Counted from the first letter of the stretch, positions 1-10,193 are shown. The stretch is DNA of 64,000 nucleotides from Variovorax boronicumulans (GCF_007677875.1 NZ_VEDO01000001.1:186001-250000), one strand, 5' to 3'. The notes: generated by a model from the letters alone, not told the origin. Numbers and translations: made by a program.

Positions 1-1
1 C

Positions 2-1159
2 GAAGCCGGCGTGCGCAAGGCCAACCGCAAGGACCTCACGGTCGTGCTGCTCGATGAAGGCGCGGCCGTGGCCGGTGTGTTCACGCAGAACCGCTTCTGC
101 GCCGCGCCGGTGCAGATCTGCCGCAAGCACCTGGAGGCCGGCCACGGCATCCGCGCGATCCTGGTGAACACGGGCAATGCCAACGCGGGCACGGGCGACG
201 ATGGTCTGGCGCGCGCGCAGGCCACCTGCGTGGCGCTGGCCCAGCACCTGGACGTGGCGCCCGAGCAGATCCTGCCGTTCTCCACCGGCGTGATCATGGA
301 GCCGCTGCCCAGCGAGCGCATCATCGCGGGCCTGCCGGCCGCGCTGGCTGATGCGAAGCCCGACCACTGGGCGCGCGCTGCAGAAGGCATCATGACCACG
401 GACACCGTGCCCAAGGCCTTCAGCACGCAGGTAAGCCTGTCGGGCGTGCCCGTGGCCATCACCGGCATCAGCAAGGGCGCCGGCATGATCCGCCCCAACA
501 TGGCGACCATGCTGGGCTACCTGGCGACGGACGCGAAGATCGCCCCAGGCCTCATGCAGCAGCTCGCCAAGGATTTGGCCGACGCATCGTTCAACCGCGT
601 GACCATCGACGGCGACACCTCGACCAACGACTCCTTCGTCGTGATCGCCACGCACAAGGCGGCGCATCCGGTCGTCGCATCCTGGGACACGCCGGACGGT
701 CGCGCACTGCGTGCCGGCCTGCTCGAAGTGGCGCAGAAGCTGGCCCAGGCCATCGTGCGCGACGGCGAGGGCGCGACCAAGTTCATCACCATCCGCGTCG
801 AAGGCGGCAAGACGGCCGAGGAATGCCGGCTCGCGGCCTATGCCATCGCCCACTCGCCGCTGGTCAAGACGGCTTTTTTCGCGAGCGACCCGAACCTGGG
901 CCGCATTCTGGCCGCCGTGGGCTACGCCGGCATCGCGGATCTGGACCAGACGAAGATCGAACTGCATCTGGACGACGTGCACGTGGTCACGCGCGGCGGC
1001 CGCCGGCCCGAGTACCGCGAGGAAGACGGCCAGCGCGTCATGAAGCAAAGCGAGATCACGATCCGCGTCGGTCTGGGCCGTGGCGAGGCCGTGGACACGG
1101 TCTGGACCTGCGACCTCTCGCACGACTACGTGAGCATCAACGCCGACTACAGGTCATGA
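2..1159 (+). CDS. argJ: ArgJ, glutamate N-acetyltransferase (5' end cut by window)
   Basis: ArgJ is the bifunctional ornithine/glutamate N-acetyltransferase of arginine biosynthesis; it moves acetyl from N-acetylornithine to glutamate in the cytoplasm. The reading frame is already open at base 2 and the visible part starts inside the conserved N-terminal region ([12 protein letters not shown]), so the true start lies upstream of the window. The autoprocessing site is present: the [14 protein letters not shown] segment near bases 475-520, where the precursor is cleaved before the Thr of ATML to give alpha and beta chains. The C-terminus ends with the usual [12 protein letters not shown]. The stop overlaps the next ATG (ATGA). 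About 382 residues are visible against a usual 400-410, so only some 20 are missing. Very likely ordinary and functional. Confidence 0.96.
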   Translation, partial: EAGVRKANRKDLTVVLLDEGAAVAGVFTQNRFCAAPVQICRKHLEAGHGIRAILVNTGNANAGTGDDGLARAQATCVALAQHLDVAPEQILPFSTGVIMEPLPSERIIAGLPAALADAKPDHWARAAEGIMTTDTVPKAFSTQVSLSGVPVAITGISKGAGMIRPNMATMLGYLATDAKIAPGLMQQLAKDLADASFNRVTIDGDTSTNDSFVVIATHKAAHPVVASWDTPDGRALRAGLLEVAQKLAQAIVRDGEGATKFITIRVEGGKTAEECRLAAYAIAHSPLVKTAFFASDPNLGRILAAVGYAGIADLDQTKIELHLDDVHVVTRGGRRPEYREEDGQRVMKQSEITIRVGLGRGEAVDTVWTCDLSHDYVSINADYRS

Positions 1160-2031
1160 ACGAGGCGTTCGAACGCATGCTCGCGCGCGTCGAGCAGCTC
1201 ATGGCCCGCATCGAGCGTGTGCTGCCGGCTCCGCTGTCCGAACCCGACTGGAACGCCTCCATCGCCTTCCGCTACCGCAAGCGCAGTTCCGGCCATGCGC
1301 TGCTGGAGCCCGTGCGCCACGTGGGCGTGATGCGCCTGGATGACCTGCAGGAAATCGACGGCCAGAAGGAAAAGATCCAGCGCAACACGCTGCAGTTCGT
1401 CGAAGGCAAGCCGGCCAACAACGTTCTGCTGACGGGCGCACGCGGCACCGGCAAGTCCTCGCTGATCCGTGGTTGCCTGAACGAATATGCGCCGCGCGGC
1501 CTGCGCCTGATCGAGGTCGACAAGGCCGACCTCGTGGACCTGCCCGACATCGTCGAGGTCGTGGCCCAGCGGCCCGAGAAATTCATCATCTTCGCCGACG
1601 ACCTCAGCTTCGAGGACGGCGAGCCCGGCTACAAAGCGCTCAAGTCCATCCTGGACGGCTCGGTCGCCGCGTCCACACCCAACGTGCTGATCTACGCGAC
1701 CAGCAACCGACGCCACCTGCTGCCCGAGTACATGAAGGAGAACCTCACGTACAAGCACACGGAGGACGGCGAACTGCATCCGGGCGAAGTGGTCGAAGAG
1801 AAGATTTCCTTGTCCGAGCGCTTCGGGCTGTGGGTCAGTTTCTATCCGTTCAGCCAGGACGAGTACCTGACCATCGTGGCCCAGTGGCTACGCTCCTTCG
1901 GCCTGTCGGCCGCAGTGGTCGAGGCGGCCCGGCCGGAGGCCCTGGTCTGGGCGCTCGAACGGGCTTCCCGCAGCGGGCGCGTGGCCTACCAGTTCGCGCG
2001 CGATTACGCAGGCCGGCACGCCGCCGCATGA
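1156..2031 (+). CDS. DUF815 family P-loop ATPase
   Basis: A 291-residue AAA-like ATPase of the DUF815 family, a conserved proteobacterial protein of unknown cellular role. The ATG at 1156 overlaps the argJ stop by 4 bp, which decides the start over a longer open frame reaching back into argJ. A clear Walker A (GARGTGKSS, about residue 95) is followed by a Walker B-like strand ([12 protein letters not shown], about residue 138) and a sensor segment ending in [11 protein letters not shown]. No membrane segment or signal peptide is seen. It is translationally coupled to argJ and to the Nudix gene downstream, a common Burkholderiales arrangement that does not itself reveal a function. Confidence 0.9.
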   Translation: MNEAFERMLARVEQLMARIERVLPAPLSEPDWNASIAFRYRKRSSGHALLEPVRHVGVMRLDDLQEIDGQKEKIQRNTLQFVEGKPANNVLLTGARGTGKSSLIRGCLNEYAPRGLRLIEVDKADLVDLPDIVEVVAQRPEKFIIFADDLSFEDGEPGYKALKSILDGSVAASTPNVLIYATSNRRHLLPEYMKENLTYKHTEDGELHPGEVVEEKISLSERFGLWVSFYPFSQDEYLTIVAQWLRSFGLSAAVVEAARPEALVWALERASRSGRVAYQFARDYAGRHAAA

Positions 2032-2495
2032 ACAAGATGCTGGTGGCCGATGGCGACCGGCCGCGCGAAGGCGGGCCGGACCGCCAGGCCGTTGACGTGG
2101 CCGTGGGCGTGCTGCTCGATGCCGAAGGCCGGTTCCTGCTGACCTCGCGGCCCGAGGGCAAGGTCTACGCGGGCTATTGGGAGTTTCCGGGTGGCAAGCT
2201 CGAAGCCGGCGAGACCGTCGAGCAGGCACTGCGCCGCGAGTTGCAGGAAGAGATCGGCATCGTGATCGGTGCGGCCGAGCCCTGGCGCGTGGAACTTGTG
2301 GACTACCCGCACGCCCTGGTGCGGCTCAACTTCTGCAAGGTGCGTGCATGGACGGGTCCGCTGGAGATGCGTGAAGGCCAGCGCTTCGCCTGGGCCGGCC
2401 TGCCAGTGGCGCAGTCGCCGGTGCTGCCAGGCGCGTTGCCGGTGCTCGACTGGCTGGCCGCCGAGCGCGGCTTTTCGGGCGCGACCTGTGCCTGA
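2028..2495 (+). CDS. mutT: Nudix hydrolase, MutT-like
   Basis: A 155-residue Nudix pyrophosphohydrolase, probably the MutT type that removes 8-oxo-dGTP from the nucleotide pool. The full Nudix box is visible: G-x5-E-x7-REUxEExGU as GGKLEAGETVEQALRRELQE followed by EIG. Strand-helix-strand context before it (VAVGVLLDAEGRFLLTSRP, then WEFPGGK) fits MutT. The start at 2028 overlaps the preceding stop (ATGA). It has a slightly longer N-terminus than E. coli MutT. Other Nudix substrates cannot be excluded from sequence alone. It ends 4 bp before the convergent yacG. Confidence 0.88.
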   Translation: MNKMLVADGDRPREGGPDRQAVDVAVGVLLDAEGRFLLTSRPEGKVYAGYWEFPGGKLEAGETVEQALRRELQEEIGIVIGAAEPWRVELVDYPHALVRLNFCKVRAWTGPLEMREGQRFAWAGLPVAQSPVLPGALPVLDWLAAERGFSGATCA

Positions 2496-2499
2496 GCCG

Positions 2500-2703
2500 C
2501 TATTGAAGGCGCGGATCGCCGAAGGGCTGATCGTCCGGCGGCGTCGGGTCGGGCACGGCGAAGCTCTCGCTGGCCCATGCACCGAAATCCAGGTTCTTGC
2601 AGCGCTCGCTGCAGAACGGCCGGAATGCGTTGGTGGGCCCGTACAGGCTCTTGCCCTTGCAGGTCGGGCAGGTCACCCAGCGTGCCGATGGGTCTGCTGC
2701 CAT
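2500..2703 (-). CDS. yacG: YacG, DNA gyrase inhibitor zinc protein
   Basis: A 67-residue protein of the YacG family, a small zinc-binding protein known in E. coli to bind GyrB and inhibit gyrase. The four zinc cysteines are visible as CPTCKGK and, about 16 residues later, FCSERC. The tail (WASESFAVPD) is typical. I start at the ATG at 2703 (MAADPSARWVTCPTC); the frame remains open further upstream, but that part would overlap zapD. It lies 4 bp after the zapD stop and is part of the coaE-zapD-yacG group. Confidence 0.9.
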   Translation of the reverse strand: MAADPSARWVTCPTCKGKSLYGPTNAFRPFCSERCKNLDFGAWASESFAVPDPTPPDDQPFGDPRLQ

Positions 2704-2707
2704 GGTT

Positions 2708-3463
2708 TCAGGCGCAGAGCGCGACTTCAAAGGCCGCATCGTCGTTGGCTTGGTGCAGCTTGGCGTCTTCGCCCTGTCGCATCAACCGCACCGACACCAT
2801 GAGCCGGTTGCCGCTGATCTCGGGCACCAGGCCCAGCGTCGGATCGATGCGCAGACGCATCAGGTTGTAGGTGCGGCCCTGGGGCAGGTTCTGCTGGAAC
2901 TGGCCCGCCAGCGCCATGACCTTCTGCGGCGCGCCTGAGTCGCGCAGCATTTTGAGCAGGTGCTGGATGGATTCGGCCAGCGGCGCCAGCGTGGTGCTCC
3001 ACCCGGCGATGGCCTGGCGGCGCACCTCCGCGGGCTCGTGCTGCCAGGCGTAGTAGGCGGGCAGGTCGAAGCCGCAGGTACCGCCTGGAATGCTCACGCG
3101 GCTGCGCAGGCTCATGAGCCAGTCGTTCTCGGTCAGCGGCTGGCCGGCCTTGCCGGGCTGCTCGTGCAGGGCCGTGAAGCATTGCTCGAGCTGACCGATC
3201 ACGTCTTCGAGCACACGCTGGTCGATGGCGGGGTTCTCGCGGTAACTTGCGAGCTGGCTCTTGTGCCGCTCCAGGTCTTTGAGCACGTCGGACTTGAGGT
3301 CGGCGCGGGCCGCCACGTCCATGATCTCGAACAGCGTGACGAGCGCGAAGTGGTGGTCCACGGGATGCTCGCGCGGCATCAGCTCGACCAGCCGGCGAAA
3401 CAGGTGCTCCAGGCGCAGGTACGTGCGGACGCGTTCGTTGAAGGGGTACTCGTAAAGGATCAC
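2708..3463 (-). CDS. zapD: ZapD, FtsZ-associated cell division protein
   Basis: ZapD binds the C-terminal tail of FtsZ and bundles filaments at the division site. The 251-residue product begins VILYEYPFNERVRTYLRLEH, which matches the family start exactly if the GTG at 3463 is used as Met; the longer open frame overlaps coaE and is unlikely. Length equals the usual 250-255. The conserved LTENDWLMSLRSR and GTCGFDLPAYYAW blocks are present. It sits between coaE (25 bp upstream) and yacG, the standard order. Confidence 0.94.
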   Translation of the reverse strand: MILYEYPFNERVRTYLRLEHLFRRLVELMPREHPVDHHFALVTLFEIMDVAARADLKSDVLKDLERHKSQLASYRENPAIDQRVLEDVIGQLEQCFTALHEQPGKAGQPLTENDWLMSLRSRVSIPGGTCGFDLPAYYAWQHEPAEVRRQAIAGWSTTLAPLAESIQHLLKMLRDSGAPQKVMALAGQFQQNLPQGRTYNLMRLRIDPTLGLVPEISGNRLMVSVRLMRQGEDAKLHQANDDAAFEVALCA

Positions 3464-3488
3464 GCTCTGGACTTCCGTTCGCGGCCGA

Positions 3489-4088
<600 letters not shown>

Positions 4089-4091
4089 CGT

Positions 4092-5054
4092 TCAGCCGAA
4101 GGGGAAGGCGAATGGTGCGATGTGCCGGACCTGGTCGGGTCCCAGCACCAGGCAGAGCAGACCGGCCCCAGCCAGAAAGGGCCCGAACGCGATGGGCACG
4201 TCCTTGTGCGCAAGCCGGCCGCGCAACAGCAGGGCGCCGCCCAGCAGCGCGCCGACGATGGAGGACATCAGCAGGATGGCCAGCAGATGGTCCGCGCCCA
4301 GCCAGGCGCCCATCGCCGCGAGCAACTTGAAGTCACCGTAACCCATGCCTTCCTTGCCCGTGAGCAGGCGGTAGACATGAAAGAAGCCCCACAGCACGAG
4401 GTAACCGGCCGCCGCGCCCCAGACGGCTGCGCTCAGCGGCACGGTCCAGCCCAGCGCGCTGGCCAGCAGGCCGGCCCACAGCAGCAGAAAGTTCAGCTGG
4501 TCGGGCAGCAATTGCGTGTCCAGATCGATCAGGAACTGGCACAGCAGCAGGGCAGCGAACAGCGCCCAGGCGGCAGCCACCGGGCCCAGGCCCCAGCGCC
4601 AGGCGCACAGCGCAAACAGCGCGCCGGTCACCAGTTCCACGAGTGGATAGCGCCAGCCGATGCGCGTGCCGCAGGACGAGCAGGCTCCACGCAGCGCGAG
4701 CCAGCTCAGGACGGGCAGATTCTCGTACCAGCGGATCTGGTGACCACAGGCGCGGCAACGCGAGCGCGGCCGTACGAGGTCCAGCGGCGTCAGCGTGTCG
4801 AGTGCCTTGCCGGCCGCCTCGGCGCTGGCGTATAGATGGGCGGGCGGGGGGCTCCTGCCGCCGAACACGAGGTCCCACAGCGAGGTGGGCACGCCCATCT
4901 GCGGGTCGGCGGCCATGAGGTTGTCGGCCGACTCGCGCAGCCAGCCGCGGTACATCATGGCGGGCACGCGGTACACCACCACGTTCAGGAAGCTGCCGAT
5001 GAGCAATCCCAGGACGCCGCCGAGCGCGGCGTCCAGCCAGGCGGCGGCGGGCAT
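4092..5054 (-). CDS. pilD: PilD, prepilin peptidase/N-methyltransferase
   Basis: The aspartic protease that cleaves the leader of type IV prepilins and methylates the new N-terminus, in the inner membrane. The 320-residue protein has an N-terminal membrane segment (GVLGLLIGSFLNVVVYRVP), a cytoplasmic loop with two CxxC pairs (CRACG and CSSCG, about residues 105 and 130), and the two catalytic aspartates in FLIDLDTQLLPD and MGYGDFKLLAAMG. Its ATG shares one base with the pilC stop (TGATG), so translation is coupled. A longer frame running through pilC is only an overlap artefact. Last gene of a pilB-pilC-pilD run. Confidence 0.95.
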   Translation of the reverse strand: MPAAAWLDAALGGVLGLLIGSFLNVVVYRVPAMMYRGWLRESADNLMAADPQMGVPTSLWDLVFGGRSPPPAHLYASAEAAGKALDTLTPLDLVRPRSRCRACGHQIRWYENLPVLSWLALRGACSSCGTRIGWRYPLVELVTGALFALCAWRWGLGPVAAAWALFAALLLCQFLIDLDTQLLPDQLNFLLLWAGLLASALGWTVPLSAAVWGAAAGYLVLWGFFHVYRLLTGKEGMGYGDFKLLAAMGAWLGADHLLAILLMSSIVGALLGGALLLRGRLAHKDVPIAFGPFLAGAGLLCLVLGPDQVRHIAPFAFPFG

Positions 5055-6271
5055 CAGACGACTTGGCCGAGCTTGAAGATCGGCAGGTACATCGCAATCA
5101 CGATGCCGCCGATCAGCCCGCCGAGGAACACGATGATGATCGGCTCCATGAGGCTGGACAGGCCGGCCACCATGTCGTCGACCTCTTCCTCGTAAAAGTC
5201 CGCGGCCTTGCCGAGCATGTGGTCGATGGAGCCCGACTCCTCGCCGATGGCGCACATCTGCAGCACCATGCTGGGGAACACCTTGGCGTTGGTCATGGCG
5301 GCCGTCAGGCTGGTGCCGACCGAGACCTCCTGCTGGATCTTCTCGGTGGCGTCGGCGTAGACCGAGTTGCCGGAGGCGCCACCGACGGAGTCCAGTGCCT
5401 CGACCAGCGGCACGCCGGCCGCGAACATGGTGGCGAGCGTGCGCGTCCAGCGCGCGATGCAGGACTTTTCGATCAGCACGCCGAAGACCGGTGCCTTGAG
5501 CAGCAGCCGGTCCATGACCTGCTGCACGCGCTCGTTGCGCTTCCAGGCCTGCATGAAGAAATACAGGCCGCCGCCGATGCCGCCGAAGATCAGCCACCAG
5601 TAGGAGACGAAGAATTCGCTGATCGCGATGACGAGCAGCGTGGGGGCGGGCAGGTCGGCGCCGAAGGAAGAGAACACCTCCTTGAATGCCGGGATCACGA
5701 AGATCATGATGACCGACACCACGATGAAGGCCACTACGACCACCGAGATCGGGTACATCAGCGCCGATTTGATCTTGGACTTGATCGCCTCGGTCTTTTC
5801 CATGTAAGTGGCAAGCCGGTCCAGCAGCGCCTCCAGGATGCCGGCGGCCTCGCCGGCTTCGACGAGGTTGCAGTACAGGCTGTCGAAGTACAGCGGGAAC
5901 TTGCGGAAGGCCGCGCTCAGCGAGCTGCCGGTCTCCACGTCCATGCGCACGTCGTTGAGCAGCTTGGTCACGCTGGCGTTGGCATTGCCGCGGCCGACGA
6001 TGTCGAAGGCCTGCAGCAAGGGCACACCGGCCTTCATCATGGTGGCCAGCTGGCGCGTGAAGATCGCGATGTCCTTGGGCTTGATGGACTTGCCGCCGCG
6101 CATGCGGCGCTTCTTGATCTTCGTGGGGAACACACCCTGGCGGCGCAGCGAGGCTTGGACCTGGTTCTCGCCGGCGGCGCGGGTCTCGCCGCGCACCTGC
6201 TTGCCGTTGCGGTCCTTGCCTTCCCATTCGAAGACGAATTCCTTGACGCCCCTGGAGACTGCGGTGGCCAT
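5054..6271 (-). CDS. pilC: PilC, type IV pilus inner-membrane platform protein
   Basis: PilC is the polytopic platform protein that couples the assembly ATPase to pilin polymerisation. The 405-residue product contains two T2SSF repeats: the first around DIAIFTRQLATMMKAGVPLL (residue about 70) and the second around CIARWTRTLATMFAAGVPLV (about 270), separated by hydrophobic segments (PISVVVVAFIVVSVIMIFVI, and YWWLIFGGIGGGLYFF). The C-terminus is a final membrane helix (IIIVFLGGLIGGIVIAMYLP). It starts 23 bp after pilB. Confidence 0.95.
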   Translation of the reverse strand: MATAVSRGVKEFVFEWEGKDRNGKQVRGETRAAGENQVQASLRRQGVFPTKIKKRRMRGGKSIKPKDIAIFTRQLATMMKAGVPLLQAFDIVGRGNANASVTKLLNDVRMDVETGSSLSAAFRKFPLYFDSLYCNLVEAGEAAGILEALLDRLATYMEKTEAIKSKIKSALMYPISVVVVAFIVVSVIMIFVIPAFKEVFSSFGADLPAPTLLVIAISEFFVSYWWLIFGGIGGGLYFFMQAWKRNERVQQVMDRLLLKAPVFGVLIEKSCIARWTRTLATMFAAGVPLVEALDSVGGASGNSVYADATEKIQQEVSVGTSLTAAMTNAKVFPSMVLQMCAIGEESGSIDHMLGKAADFYEEEVDDMVAGLSSLMEPIIIVFLGGLIGGIVIAMYLPIFKLGQVV

Positions 6272-6294
6272 AGATCCTCTCGGCGTTGGCCGTG

Positions 6295-8028
6295 CTATTC
6301 GTTGCTGACGGCCAGCACTTCCTCAAGCGAGGTGATGCCTTGCCGGACCTTCTGCAGTCCCGATTGCCGCAGCGAGCGCACGCCTTCGCGCTTGGCTTGA
6401 CGGTCGATGTCCAGCGCGCTGCCGTCGGCCAGGATGATCTGCTGGATCGCCTCGCTGATGGGCATGACCTGGTAGATGCCGACGCGGCCCTTGTAGCCGT
6501 TGTTGCACTGGTTGCATCCCACCGGATGGTAGGGCTTCCAGCTGCCGTCCAGATCGCTTTCCTCGTAGCCCGACTGCAACAGCGTCTCTCGCGGAATCTC
6601 CACCGGCTGCTTGCAGTTGTTGCACAGCCGGCGCGCCAGCCGCTGCGCGGTGATCAGGATCACGCTGGAGGCGATGTTGAACGGCGCGATGCCCATGTTG
6701 CGCATGCGCGTGAGGGTGGTCGGAGCATCGTTGGTGTGCAGCGTGGACAACACCAGATGGCCAGTCTGCGCGGCCTTGATCGCGATGTCGGCGGTCTCCA
6801 GGTCGCGGATCTCGCCCACCATGATGATGTCCGGATCCTGGCGCAGAAAAGACTTGAGCGCGGCCGCGAAGGTCAGCCCCGCTTTCTCGTTGACGTTGAC
6901 CTGGTTGACGCCCGGAAGATTGATTTCGGAGGGGTCTTCGGCCGTGGCGATGTTGACGCCGGGCTTGTTCAGCAAATTCAGACAGGTGTACAGCGACACC
7001 GTCTTGCCCGAGCCGGTCGGGCCGGTGACCAGGATCATCCCGTAGGGGCGGCCGATCGCGTGCATGAGGCGCGCCTTCTCCTCGGCGTCGTAGCCCAGCG
7101 CGTCGATGCCCAGCTTGGCGCTGCTCGGGTCCAGGATCCGGATCACGATCTTCTCGCCGAACAGCGTGGGCAAGGTGCTGACGCGGAAATCGATCACGCG
7201 GTCCGGGCCGATCTTGAGCTTCATGCGGCCGTCCTGCGGCACGCGCTTTTCGGAGATGTCCAGCCGCGAGATCACCTTGATGCGCGAGGCCAGCTTGTCC
7301 TTGATCGCCACGGGCGGGGAGGCGATTTCGCGCAACTCGCCGTCGATGCGGAATCGCACCCGGTAGTTGTGCTCATAGGGCTCGAAGTGCAAGTCGGAGG
7401 CGCGCATGCCGAAGGCATCGAGCAGCATCTTGTGCAGGAACTTGACGACCGGGGCGTCCTCGACCTCGGACTGCGCCGCCGTATCGGTGGTTTCGGTCGC
7501 GGCGGCCACGCTGGCCTCGTCGAACTCGAAATCGCCGCCGATGAGGCTCTGCATCGACGTGTCGACACGGCCGACGCCGGATTCGAGCATGCGCGAGATC
7601 TTGTCGTACTCGGCGATGACCCAGTCGACCACCAACTGGGTGGCGAACTTGATCTTCTCGGCCGCCTCCTGGTCCGATGGGTCAGCGGTGGCCACGGCCA
7701 GACGGTTGCCGCGCTTGGACAGCGGTACGACCCGGTAGGCGTGGCAGATCTTCGCGTCCAGCAAATCCTTGGGCAGGCGCTGCACGTCCAGCGCATCCAG
7801 GTCGAGCACCGGCGCGCCGAAGGCCGACGACATGGTGTGGGCCAGGTCGAAAGGCGACACCGCGCCGGAGCCCGTCAGTTCGGCGATGAAGCTGGTGCGT
7901 CCGGTTTGCGCCTTGCGGTAGATCTCCTCGGCGGCCTTCTGCCCAAGTTTCCCTGCGGCGATCAGGGCCCTACCCAGTCCAGGCAGGGCCACAGCGGAAG
8001 GGTTTTTTGCCGAGTCGACTGCAGCCAT
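6295..8028 (-). CDS. pilB: PilB, type IV pilus extension ATPase
   Basis: The hexameric ATPase that powers pilus extension. The product (about 577 residues from the ATG at 8028) has an MshE-N type N-terminal domain (LPGLGRALIAAGKLG, then FDLAHTMSSAFG), Walker A (GPTGSGKTVSLYT), Asp and His boxes, Walker B (DPDIIMVGEIRDLETADIA) and the four-cysteine zinc site (CNNC ... CNQC). An upstream in-frame TTG at 8046 would add six residues, but the ATG fits the family better. The pilB-C-D set is divergent from the exosortase-type locus. Confidence 0.95.
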   Translation of the reverse strand: MAAVDSAKNPSAVALPGLGRALIAAGKLGQKAAEEIYRKAQTGRTSFIAELTGSGAVSPFDLAHTMSSAFGAPVLDLDALDVQRLPKDLLDAKICHAYRVVPLSKRGNRLAVATADPSDQEAAEKIKFATQLVVDWVIAEYDKISRMLESGVGRVDTSMQSLIGGDFEFDEASVAAATETTDTAAQSEVEDAPVVKFLHKMLLDAFGMRASDLHFEPYEHNYRVRFRIDGELREIASPPVAIKDKLASRIKVISRLDISEKRVPQDGRMKLKIGPDRVIDFRVSTLPTLFGEKIVIRILDPSSAKLGIDALGYDAEEKARLMHAIGRPYGMILVTGPTGSGKTVSLYTCLNLLNKPGVNIATAEDPSEINLPGVNQVNVNEKAGLTFAAALKSFLRQDPDIIMVGEIRDLETADIAIKAAQTGHLVLSTLHTNDAPTTLTRMRNMGIAPFNIASSVILITAQRLARRLCNNCKQPVEIPRETLLQSGYEESDLDGSWKPYHPVGCNQCNNGYKGRVGIYQVMPISEAIQQIILADGSALDIDRQAKREGVRSLRQSGLQKVRQGITSLEEVLAVSNE

Positions 8029-8225
8029 ATCCTCAAAATGTAGCAAAAGCCAAACCGTTCAGATGCATCTTCGTCGTGAGGATTTGTGCTGTAGGCGAGC
8101 ACTGTTGCCGGTTAACCTCACCATTTTGTGAACGAGTCAATGGATTTTTTGGCGGTCGTCGCGGTGCCAGGGGCGAGGTGGTCGCTATGCTCGGCGTCTG
8201 CAGCCGCCCGCACCCGGAGACTTCG
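8029..8225. promoter_or_regulatory. Divergent intergenic region, pilB / exosortase acyltransferase
   Basis: About 197 bp separating two divergently transcribed genes, so it should hold both promoters; I could not place a convincing -35/-10 pair by eye. It is visibly more AT-rich than the genes. Nested inverted repeats are present: GTGAGG at 8076-8081 pairs with CCTCAC at 8116-8121, and inside it GTGCT (8086-8090) pairs with AGCAC (8098-8102); the perfect palindrome GGTTAACC lies at 8110-8117. A purine-rich GGAGA about 5 bases before the ATG at 8226 is a plausible ribosome site. Confidence 0.45.
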
Positions 8226-8972
8226 ATGTCCAGACTCAACCTCGCAGAGAATTTCAACCGCTTCTTCACCGTCGCACCGGCGCTGGCGGAGAAGGAGAAA
8301 AACGACGTCTTTTTCATCCGCCACGACGTCTATGCGCGCGAGCTGGGTTTCGAAGCGGTCCGGCCAGACCAGCGCGAGACCGACGCCTACGACGTGAGGT
8401 CCATGCACTGTCTGATGCGCACGGCCGAAAGCTCGCCGCGCCTGGTGGGCTGCGCGCGCGTGATCCTGACCGATCCAGCCGCGCCTGACTCTCTGTTGCC
8501 GTTCGAGAAATCCTGTCGCGATTCCCTGTTCCGCGACAAGATCGATCCGTCGCGCCTGCCCCGTGGCCGGATTGCAGAGGTATCGCGCCTGGCCGTGCTG
8601 TCGGACTTCCGGCGCCGTCGTGGCGAGGACCACAAGGAGGTGGCGCTGGACGTGAGCGACTTCGGCGATGCGCAGCAGCCTCGCTTCCCGTACATCCCGG
8701 TCGGGCTGTACATGGCGTCCGTGCTGATCGCCCAGCACCACAACATCGAGTATCTCTTCACGTTGACGGAGCCGCGGCTGGCAGAGCATTTCGCCAAGCT
8801 GGGCGTGCAGATCGAGCCGATCGGTGCGCCGGTCGAACACCGCGGAACGCGTGTCCCGTCCCTGATCCATGCCGCCACCGTGGAGGCGGGGCTGCGCCTC
8901 ATGATTCGGCCTCTGTGGAAAGCCATCGAGGCACAACTGGACAGCGCCTATGCGCAAGGAGGTCAGGCGTGA
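8226..8972 (+). CDS. PEP-CTERM/exosortase system-associated acyltransferase
   Basis: A 248-residue member of the exosortase-associated acyltransferase family (TIGR03694-like), related to acyl-homoserine-lactone synthases. Seen in the sequence: the synthase-like N-terminal block [16 protein letters not shown] and RQRxTDAYD-type segment, then [11 protein letters not shown], and the [17 protein letters not shown] block that corresponds to the conserved E-x-S-R region of LuxI enzymes. The ATG at 8226 follows GGAGA. The donor and acceptor are unknown; in this family the link to exosortase loci is established by neighbourhood, not biochemistry. The stop overlaps the GTG of the next gene (GTGA), so the two are coupled. 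Confidence 0.85.
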   Translation: MSRLNLAENFNRFFTVAPALAEKEKNDVFFIRHDVYARELGFEAVRPDQRETDAYDVRSMHCLMRTAESSPRLVGCARVILTDPAAPDSLLPFEKSCRDSLFRDKIDPSRLPRGRIAEVSRLAVLSDFRRRRGEDHKEVALDVSDFGDAQQPRFPYIPVGLYMASVLIAQHHNIEYLFTLTEPRLAEHFAKLGVQIEPIGAPVEHRGTRVPSLIHAATVEAGLRLMIRPLWKAIEAQLDSAYAQGGQA

Positions 8973-9976
8973 AGGTCCTGGTGACGGGGGCGGCGGGCTT
9001 CATCGGCATGCACGTGGCGCAGCGCCTGCTGGCGCGGGGCGACGAGGTGGTGGGTCTGGACAACCTGAACGACTACTACGACGTGTCGCTCAAGGAGAGC
9101 CGCCTCGAACGACTGCAGCGCCAGCCTGGTTTCCGCTTCGTGCGCCTGGATGTGGCCGACCGCGAGGGCATCGCGTCCTTGTTTGCCGAGCAGGGGTTCG
9201 ACGGTGTGGTCCATTTGGCCGCGCAGGCCGGCGTGCGTTATTCGCTGCGCAATCCGCATGCCTACGTGGACAGCAACCTGGTCGGCTTCGTCAACATGCT
9301 GGAGGGCTGCCGCCACCACAAGGTGGGCCACCTGGTCTATGCGTCCAGCTCGAGCGTCTATGGCGGCAATACCAAGATGCCGTTTGCCGAGGCGGATGCG
9401 GTGGACCATCCGGTCAGCCTGTACGCCGCCACCAAGAAGGCCAATGAATTGATGGCCCATACCTACAGCCATCTTTACGGCCTGCCGACCACAGGCTTGC
9501 GCTTCTTCACCGTGTACGGGCCTTGGGGCCGCCCCGACATGGCGCTGTTCCTCTTCACCAAGGCCATCCTGGAACAGCGACCCATCGAGGTCTACAACTT
9601 CGGACACATGCAGCGCGACTTCACTTATGTGGACGACGTCGCCGACGGCGTGGTGCGGGTGCTCGACCGGCCAGGCAGCCCGGATGCCGCCTTCGATGCC
9701 GCGCGGCCGAATCCGGCGACGAGCCATGCGCCCTACCGCGTGTTCAACATCGGCAACCGCAACCCCGTGCCTTTGCTGGATTTCATCGGCTGCATCGAGC
9801 GCGCGCTCGGAAAGACGGCGGAGAAGCGCCTGCTGCCGCTACAGGATGGCGATGTGCTTGCGACTTACGCGGACGTGCAAGCGCTGGGCGAATGGGTCGG
9901 CGCAGTGCCGGCGACGCCGCTGGAGCAGGGCATCGCCAGCTTTGTGGCCTGGTACCGCAGCTACTACCGCGTGTGA
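8969..9976 (+). CDS. NAD-dependent epimerase, UDP-glucuronate 4-epimerase type
   Basis: A 335-residue short-chain dehydrogenase/reductase-fold nucleotide-sugar epimerase. Rossmann motif GAAGFIG at the N-terminus, the SSSSVYGG segment, the catalytic YAATKK (Y-x3-K) and [15 protein letters not shown] are all visible; the last block and the [13 protein letters not shown] start are characteristic of UDP-glucuronate 4-epimerases, which make UDP-galacturonate. Start is the GTG at 8969 overlapping the acyltransferase stop. With ugd in the same locus (51438-52757) supplying UDP-glucuronate, a galacturonate-containing polymer is a reasonable inference. Confidence 0.88.
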   Translation: MKVLVTGAAGFIGMHVAQRLLARGDEVVGLDNLNDYYDVSLKESRLERLQRQPGFRFVRLDVADREGIASLFAEQGFDGVVHLAAQAGVRYSLRNPHAYVDSNLVGFVNMLEGCRHHKVGHLVYASSSSVYGGNTKMPFAEADAVDHPVSLYAATKKANELMAHTYSHLYGLPTTGLRFFTVYGPWGRPDMALFLFTKAILEQRPIEVYNFGHMQRDFTYVDDVADGVVRVLDRPGSPDAAFDAARPNPATSHAPYRVFNIGNRNPVPLLDFIGCIERALGKTAEKRLLPLQDGDVLATYADVQALGEWVGAVPATPLEQGIASFVAWYRSYYRV

Positions 9977-10193
9977 GCCGGCGCGGTGCCCCACGGCACG
10001 GACAGGCGCCACATTTCCTGGCACTTATGTGCATTTGTCGCGCCAATCGGGCGCCCGACGCGTAGAGAATCGCAGGTTTCGCCGCTGGTCAGGGCCCTCG
10101 GGCCGTTGGCCGGAACGTCGCAATCGGGCCCGGGGAAGTGCGCTATAGTGCCCCGCTCGAAGAACTGTTGCCCAATACTGTAGGGGATTTGCC
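9977..10193. promoter_or_regulatory. Upstream region of the 26-kb exopolysaccharide operon
   Basis: A 217-bp non-coding gap before 21 tightly packed genes, so it most likely carries the operon promoter. It holds a perfect 12-base palindrome at 10047-10058 (TCGGGCGCCCGA), a short inverted repeat GCAC-TTAT-GTGC at 10021-10032, and a GC-rich hairpin-prone stretch at 10091-10111. TATAGT at 10144-10149 could serve as a -10 box, but no matching -35 is evident at the right distance. AGGGG at about 10182-10186 is the probable ribosome site for the TTG start at 10194. Confidence 0.45.

Noticed and set aside
4092-6326. A 744-residue protein joining pilC and pilD regions in one frame
   Set aside because: The first part is an out-of-frame reading of pilC; only the PilD portion from 5054 has real motifs.
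6286-8043. A 585-codon plus-strand frame opposite pilB
   Set aside because: Mirror-image of PilB codons, rich in Asp/His/Arg/Leu without motifs; PilB on the minus strand has every expected ATPase motif.
10019-10034. Possible sigma-54 promoter (TGGCAC then TGCAT) before the main operon
   Set aside because: The GG-to-GC distance is 9 bases, one less than the strict 10 required, and the second box lacks TTGC. I keep it only as an inverted repeat.
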